Shown here: positions 58,326 through 64,000 of the stretch, one piece after another | Numbering within the stretch: position 1 is the first letter of the stretch | Layout of the letters: each line of letters starts with the position of its first letter | Assembly (NCBI GenBank): GCA_021018815.1 | Contig: JAITYX010000120.1 | Span: forward strand, 620,001 to 684,000 | Direction: 5' to 3' | Source: Talinum fruticosum | Taxonomy: Eukaryota > Streptophyta > Magnoliopsida > Caryophyllales > Talinaceae | DNA length: 64,000 bases | Position numbers and translations under genes: made by a program | Notes under the pieces: model-generated | The model's input: only the letters and a program-made list of their open reading frames with translations | What the model was told of the DNA's origin: nothing | Database searches by the model: none

Positions 58326-59762
58326 TGAAGGTTTGCTCCTGGAGAGTCTAAGAAACCCTAAAGGGGGTGAATATGGTGATGTCGAAATTTAAACAAACTT
58401 AGACAATTTTTGCTTTGAAAGAGTTAAACAACCGAGTCCGAGTCCGATTGAACTCGGAAAATTAAACACTCAAAAATACATGGAAACCCTCCTGGGCGTG
58501 AAAACCACGGACAATGCTAATCGAAGCACCAAGTCAAATCCAATATTTTGAATCCTCAAAATACAAAGGACTCGACTCTACCAGAGTTGCTCCCTTAGAC
58601 AATTCCTTAGAATGTTTTCCTAGACGTAGAAGTTCCCTTATCCGATCTAGTACTTCGTAATCGAGATAACCTTGACAGTTAGGGACAACCGAGCTGAGTT
58701 AACCCCTACAGCTTAGTTAAGGGACCTTACTCGGAAAGGAAGAGAAATATGTAACTCTCTATCGGACTTTACAACTTAGAAAATATTAATTACAAAATGG
58801 GAGTTGTAAATAGAAGATTTGAATATGAAACAATGACTTTTGCTTAAGTAATGTGTTTGAGCAATAATTTCAAGCAATCTTCACGTCTTGTGAAATGGCT
58901 TCTTTTATAGACGACCAAGCGAGTGACTGTTATGTCTTGGTCATGAACGAAGTCTTGACTCACCGTTGTAACGGCTCTTCGAGTCACTTAGAAATGATCC
59001 ATTCGGATGTAAACCTTGTGCAACGGCTCTTGGCTCCAAAGGTACTCCAGTCAACAGTGTTGTCTAAAAAGCAAGGTGGAAACATACAGCCACGACACGG
59101 TGTCCGAGCCCTGTTCGAAGTTGATAAAGCTTGTCCGCTAGTGATTGACAGACTAGAAGCTGGCTACTTTTGTATTTAAAAATGAGACAACCTTGTTTGA
59201 ATAACCTACAAAAGTAAACCACTTTGGTTCTCAAAGTATAAAATACTTTGGTCCAAAATTAGGCACGGATAATAATTACATTAAGATATTAAGTGCATAA
59301 TTATATTAGGCCTAGAAGAGTGGAATTTTCTAAGTCTAATATTCAATATACCCAAATTCCATCGAGTCAATCCTAAGGATGATCAAGTTAAAAGAATAGA
59401 ACATCGAGTATAACAACTTTTTGTGGACAAATAATTCTCAAACAAATAAACTGACTTAGAAAAAGGAATAAACATTGTAATTCACTTTGCGTTGAAATAT
59501 GTAGTCGAACTCAAAATAAAAGAGTTAGAGAAATTGTTTGAACATGTACTAGTTCCGAATGATGTCCGAGTGAGTCGAAACATTAGTGTAGAAGAGAAAG
59601 AATTATGTGTTTTCCGAGTCGAGTCACAAACGAATGAAAACTTAGACGAGAGTTTCTATAACATTCACATCGACTTGAAATCAAAACTTAGGAGGGATGA
59701 GGTTTATATCCGAATCTTTATATATTACTCGGAATGACTTAGATTTAGGATCCGAGTCTTCA
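58326..59762 (-). repeat. 3' LTR of copia D (minus strand)
   Basis: In plus orientation it starts TGAAGGTTTGCTC (58326) and ends GAGTCTTCA (59762), so it has the TGAAG/CTTCA termini of copia A. The minus-strand TATA CTATAAAAGAAGCCA is near 58892-58906. Length is about 1437 bp. ORFs 58895-59179 and 59492-59737 are LTR sequence. Confidence 0.85.
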
Positions 59763-60186
59763 ATCTCCCCTTTTGATGAAAATAATTCCATACTCGGATA
59801 GAAACTTGTTACTCGCAAAACATGAGTTTTCATTCCCACTAAGCGTAACATATCGGAGCGAGAAGTAATGATTGAGAAATATTCCATACTTTTAGCAGAG
59901 TCTATCATTACTCATAACATTTATGCGAATAACACATTAGATCAAAGAATTGAAAAACTATATCGGACTAGAAACGAAAACAAATTATATCCAACTTAGA
60001 AAGTAGTAACTCAAAAATAAGTCTGTTTAGAAAAAAATTCATTCATTAAAGAAAAAAAAACAAAGAGGGTGAGCTCCTCCTAAATACAACAACATCAAAT
60101 TTCTATAATTCTCCCCTTGCATTAAAAAATGGGGAATAAAAAACAACAAAGAAGTACACTTGATGTGGGACAAAATAACAAAAAAT
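59763..60186 (-). other. 3' untranslated part of copia D with polypurine tracts
   Basis: The minus-strand tract TTCATCAAAAGGGGAGAT adjoins the LTR (59763-59780). A second, GCAAGGGGAGAATTATAG, lies at about 60104-60121. AT-rich, no gene. Confidence 0.6.
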
Positions 60187-61851
60187 TAAAAGAAGAAAAT
60201 AAAATCGACTAAGATTGGGGGCTTGCTCGTGCTTGGGTGGAGGAACGAGCAAGTGCGCCGGCGCTAGTAAGCATGAGATGAAGTTGATGATCGTGGCGGC
60301 GGCAGCACAGGGATGTCGGCAGTGGCTCTGCTTCGGTCATCCGACCTAGGGCCAGATCATCCTCAGGCTAATCCTACTGGAATACGAGTAAAGGGAGGTA
60401 CTTCCAACTTGACGACTGTTGACTAACTCATGTCCCCAGCGTCTTATGACCCACTCGGATCATCATCCGAGCCGATCGGTTTTGGTTAAGGGATCACAAC
60501 ACCTTGTCCCTTAGGTTAAGTGGCTTCCTCATTTTCTTTCTCCTCTTCCTCTTTCTCCTCTTCATTCTCCTCTTCATTCTCCTCTTCTTTGTCCTCCTCC
60601 TTCTCCTCCTCAAGCCGAGTTGCTTCAGCTGTAACTTCTTCTTCCTCCACCTCAGCCAAAGGAGACTTGGCCGAGCGGGAGGACTCTGAGAAGTGTCCGA
60701 ACTTTCAGGTCCTGGGCAGCCTTAGATCGGCGTTTGTGGAGCAGTTGGAGCTGCTTGCACTACTCACCGATAATGCCCTTCAGCTCAATGAAGAAATCAT
60801 GATTCTCCGAATTTAAGATGGGCCTGTCTTTTAGTTCATCATCGGGCTTTGAATGAAGGTTTTGAGAGAGCAGAGAGTACCCCGAAGTTCTTCGAGATAC
60901 AGAGGTGTGTTTGTCTACTAAAATGGTAAACATAGCCTCGAGAGGTTCTAGAAGGTGGTTAAGAACTGGATGGACCACCTAATGGAGGAGGTAGTGGTCA
61001 AGGATTCGGAGTTTTAGTGCGAGGGGGTGAAGGAGGCTTCAACTCGGACCCGTGGACCCGGACACCTGGTTTGACTTCCTAATATCCATAGCCCAAAAGC
61101 TCCTTCCCGCCTACCACTATGGTAGCCTCGGACACTACATTTGGATCTAAGGGGAGGAGAACCTTGAACTGTTTAAAGAGAATAGTAAGGAGGGCTCCAA
61201 AAGGGAATGGAGTAGATTTTTTGGATTAAGGTGGCACAAAAGCCATTTGCTCAAGAATGGCAGGGAAGAGATCTACATCGTAGCCCTCTAGAATGTCAAA
61301 AAAAAATTCAGAATTTTGGAGTTGGGATTGTCCATGCTAGAGTGATGAGAAAAGAAACATCTCAAGCAACAAAAAACAAAGTAACTTGGCCTCGGTCATC
61401 ATCCGAGTCACCTAGATGTTTTTGCATGACTCGGGCACCTCCTTGGCGTATTTCTCGAAGAACTCATCTGCAATCTTCGTGAAGGGGATGGGATTGCAAT
61501 TCGGAAAGAGGGAAGAGACTTTGAAAAGTCTCGTGAAGGAGTGAGAGGTTAATACGAACAACCTTGTCTTGAACTCATGAGGTAATGACTCCCTCGAGTA
61601 AGATATGTTGGAGTAGAACTCAACAACGAGTTAAGGATAGATAAACTCATTGAAGCGAGCAAGTTATATAATGTACTGGTCTTTATGCGTTGCAACCACA
61701 AAAATAAAGTGGTTGGAAAAATTTGTCATCCAACGTTAGATGTTGGGTGACGAAGATTTTAGAGGGGTTAGAGGTACCCTCTTAAGGAGTTTTGGTGCGG
61801 TGCTTCTTGGTAGCAGACCCTGTAATCTTGTGTTGAACCCCTTTTTGGCAT
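60187..61851 (-). pseudogene. Copia D ORF3
   Basis: The minus-strand ATG at 61851 gives MPKRGSTQDY. Further motifs are EFYSNISY (about 61620), LFKVSSLFPNCNPIPFTKIA with DEFFEKYAKEVPESCKNI (61540-61430), a long Glu/Lys run EEEKEEDKEEENEEENEEEK (about 60635-60545) and the tail RSSTSSHAY, a TAG stop where copia A has CAG, then RRRTCSFLHPSTSKPP (60285-60200). The acidic run is the longest of the five ORF3 copies. Plus-strand ORFs at 60504-60816 are Ser/Leu-rich mirror images of it. Confidence 0.65.
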
Positions 61852-61878
61852 GGTGAGAATTTTTGAAGTAAACAAATG

Positions 61879-61931
<53 letters not shown>

Positions 61932-62443
61932 ATGAGAGTGCTTAGAATTCGGAGAGTGAGCGAGAATGCTTAGAGAGTAAGGCGTCACCGAGTAAAGTAG
62001 CCAAATGAAGGTAAAGAGGTGCTATATATAACGAATAGAAATAACGTTCTTCCTTTGGTCCGACCTCGAAGCTCAAACGGCCGTCTCTTACGAGTGTGAT
62101 GTTTCCGCTCTCCAACCGTTAGAATTCAAACGACTTTCTTTCAACACCTAGTTTTCTCGATCGATGCGCACGGCAGAGAGAGAGAGAGAGAGAAAGAGAA
62201 GAAACACTTAAAAAATATTTCTAAAATTGTCCATTTATCTACGTAAGATTTCGAAGTTTGATGTCAATTTTGCTCAAAAACTAAGTCTCGACTCAGTATG
62301 GTTTCGAGTGGCTCGGAACACACACGCACCTAATAACTCATAGGTCGGTTTCACTTAGTCAACCGAACCATTTGTTATTAAGACAAAAGAAAAACATATA
62401 ACACATAATCATGCAAGAAAATTTCACATATAAAATTATATAA
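61852..62443 (-). promoter_or_regulatory. Spacer with putative ORF3 promoter, copia D
   Basis: On the minus strand: the shared block TTGACATCAAACTTCGAAAT (about 62262), AGATAAATGGACAATTTTAG, a CT run (62196-62173), a TATATATAG motif at about 62031-62023 and the CT-rich leader up to ATG 61851, about 175 bp. Confidence 0.5.
61882..61928. repeat. (GA)n microsatellite in the copia D ORF3 leader
   Basis: Uninterrupted GA run; on the minus (element) strand it is CT-rich leader sequence just upstream of the ORF3 ATG. A second GA run lies at 62173-62192. Confidence 0.95.
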
Positions 62444-63250
62444 TCATGCATTAATCATTCCAAGCTCATTCCTAATAAAACAAAACCGATCGTCACTAAG
62501 TGGCTTCGTGAAAATATCAGCTAACCGAAATTTCGTAGGAATGGATTCAAGTTCAATATCACCTTCCTCGAATGGTCTCTCGGAAAATCATACCTGACCT
62601 CAATATGCTTTGTCTTTGAATGCTGAATTGGATTCTTAGTAATGCTAATTGCACTCTAATTATCACACTTGATTGGGATAGATTTGAGCATAACAAGCCC
62701 AAGTCTGCAGCTTACTATGCTTCGAAGTTGATAGAGCAAATGAGTTCTACTTCTTTGAGTGTCAAAATATGAGCAATTGACCAAGAAATTGGCATGCTCC
62801 TGATGTGCTCTTTCTATCAACCTTGTAACCAGCATAGTCAGCATCCGAATATCTAGTTAGGGTCAGTTCCGAGTCTCTTGAAAACCATAGACCAAGATTT
62901 TGAGTCCCTGTAAGATATCTAAAAATTCACTTCACCGTAGTAAGATGTGATTCTTTTAGATTAGCTTGAACTCTTGCACACATACATACACTCGAACATA
63001 ATGTCCGGACTACTGGGTATGAGATGTATCGGAGATCCAATCATACCTCTGTAGAGTTTGTGATCTATAGCTTTACCTTTTCATCCGAGTCCGGTTTCAT
63101 GCTCGCTACTCATAGGCGTGGCCGCATGTTTCCCATCTTGAAGCTTGTACTTCTCCAACTACTCCTTGGTACACTTAGATTATGGACATAGATTCCATCT
63201 TTATCTTGTCCGATTTGTAGACCAAGAAAGAAATTGAGCTCTCCTGTCAA
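62444..63250 (-). pseudogene. pol: Copia D reverse transcriptase end and RNase H
   Basis: On the minus strand: GELNFFLGLQIGQDKDGIY-like text (63240-63190), YTEVRLDLQ-region decay, the frame 62844-62656 with MLTMLVTRLIERAHQEHANF and SIPIKCDN, and the terminal FCFIRNELGMINA before the stop at 62444-62446. It joins plus-strand sequence at about 63250 in the middle of RT. Confidence 0.75.
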
Positions 63251-63367
63251 AAAGTTTTTCGGGTCTTAGAAACTTAACTAAGTTAGTCTCGATTTTGAGA
63301 AAATTGGACTTCAAACTTCCGAAATCATCTCCGGATTAGTGGAGAATTTTGGAAATTTCTTTAAAAA

Positions 63368-63410
<43 letters not shown>

Positions 63411-63729
63411 CATATCAATGAGTGAACTAGTTGTTAGGATACGATACATCGGAATTCTAACCGTTGGAGAGCAAAACAGACACACCGATCCGAGGTGACC
63501 GTTGTAGAGTTGGGTCGAATGGATACTCGAAGGATATTTCTTTCACTATAAATAGCATTTATTTTCCTTCATTTCACTACATTACTCTCTGATAGCATTC
63601 ACTCTCGCATACTTACTAGTACAATCTTAGCTCTCAAGCAATCTCAACTCTCTCAAGCTCTCGGTGCTCTCTATCTCTGTCTCTCTTTTCTTTGAGCTAA
63701 CTCACTTTCTTCTCAAAGATCTCATAACC
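63251..63729 (+). promoter_or_regulatory. Spacer with putative ORF3 promoter, copia E
   Basis: Shared block TTGGACTTCAAACTTCCGAA (63306) with ATCATCTCCGGATTAGTGGA, a (TC)n run at 63368-63407, TATAAATAGCATT from 63547 and a CTCT-rich leader to the ATG at 63730, 183 bp. It starts abruptly after inverted copia D sequence. Confidence 0.6.
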
Positions 63730-64000
63730 ATGCCTAAAAGAGGTTTCGTTGTAGATTTTCTTGGTTCTCCAACCAAGAAACCTAGAACAGAAAGCCACGA
63801 CGGTCCTTCTAACACCTTGAAAATCCTTGTCACCCAACACCTTATGTTAGATGAAAAATTCTTCCCAACCACAAAATTCTCGTGGTTGAATCACATCAAA
63901 ACCACAGGGGTATACAATTTCCTCTCTTTACTCGAATTTATTTACCTGGAACTCGTTGCTGAGTTCTACTCAAACCTTTCCGACTCGAAGGGATTATCAC
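63730..64000 (+). CDS. Copia E ORF3, N-terminal part, open to the window end
   Basis: The best preserved ORF3 start: about 90 codons without a stop, from ATG 63730 to the window edge. It begins MPKRGFVVDFLGSPTKKPRT, with a basic PTKKPR stretch that could be a nuclear localisation signal, then LDEKFFPTTKFSWLNHIKTT, GVYNFLSLLEFIYLELVAEF and YSNLSDSKG. The same blocks appear in broken form in copia A, C and D. Known biochemical function: none that I can name. The position after pol and the TATA box upstream suggest a separately transcribed accessory protein. Confidence 0.6.
   Translation, partial: MPKRGFVVDFLGSPTKKPRTESHDGPSNTLKILVTQHLMLDEKFFPTTKFSWLNHIKTTGVYNFLSLLEFIYLELVAEFYSNLSDSKGLS

Larger units (their letters stand above)
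58326..63250 (-). mobile_element. Copia D: Sirevirus-like element on the minus strand, 5' part missing
   Basis: From right to left: the end of RT and RNase H, the ORF3 promoter region, ORF3, polypurine tract and a complete 3' LTR (59762 to 58326). The LTR belongs to the copia A family (TGAAGACTCGG start). It interrupts the PMD pseudogene. At about 63250 the element is cut in RT, and plus-strand copia E sequence begins. Confidence 0.8.
63251..64000 (+). mobile_element. Copia E: plus-strand element, only its ORF3 region inside the window
   Basis: Identified by the ORF3 promoter block and ORF3 start. Gag-pol is absent upstream, because inverted copia D occupies that position. The rest lies to the right of the window. 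Confidence 0.7.

Noticed and set aside
60504..60816. Ser/Phe- and Leu-rich ORFs resembling membrane segments
   Set aside because: They are the plus-strand mirror of the Glu/Lys run in copia D ORF3, which lies on the minus strand.
61782..61988. Minus ORF with Leu-Ser repeats
   Set aside because: Translation of the (GA)n microsatellite in the ORF3 leader.

Overview
The window is plant nuclear DNA, most likely from a eudicot, made almost entirely of transposable elements nested in one another. I found no intact host gene, no rRNA or tRNA gene and no CRISPR array. Nearly every coding region is broken by stops and frameshifts, so most entries are pseudogenes recognised from short conserved motifs.

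Layout. 1-10374: a Ty1/copia element of Sirevirus type (copia A). It has a gag-pol region, then an extra ORF (ORF3), then a polypurine tract and a 1.5 kb LTR. It sits inside the left LTR of a Ty3/gypsy chromovirus of Tekay type (10375-19669), which carries a duplicated reverse transcriptase segment and a chromodomain. 19670-21617: a 60-bp minisatellite and the gag start of a second gypsy element (Tat/Ogre type). 21618-33352: copia B, inserted in that Tat gag and itself carrying a 3.95 kb CACTA DNA transposon (27565-31515). 33353-41540: the rest of Tat copy I, split by about 4.7 kb of AT-rich repeats holding a MULE-like MITE and a CCGAA-rich array. 41541-42809: a copia LTR piece fused to inverted copia gag. 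42810-54530: a second, older copy of the 24133-42809 block, with copia C and Tat copy II and without the CACTA or the AT-rich insertion. 55098-58325: unassigned DNA ending in a plant mobile domain (PMD) pseudogene. 58326-63250: copia D on the minus strand. 63251-64000: the start of copia E on the plus strand, head to head with D.

How the parts work together. Gag, protease, integrase, reverse transcriptase and RNase H are the usual copy-and-paste machinery. The most interesting recurring unit is ORF3. Five copies encode a protein beginning MPKR. Each is preceded by a CT-rich leader and a TATA box, at nearly constant spacing in four of them, so ORF3 appears to have its own promoter inside the retroelement. 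Where the C-terminus is present it has an acidic run and then an RRR-containing tail.

Caution. The LTR pairs of two unrelated elements differ mostly at C-N-G trinucleotides, often by CAG versus CGAG or CTG versus CTCG. This looks like a systematic consensus error at methylated CHG/CG sites, so some frameshifts listed here may be artefacts.
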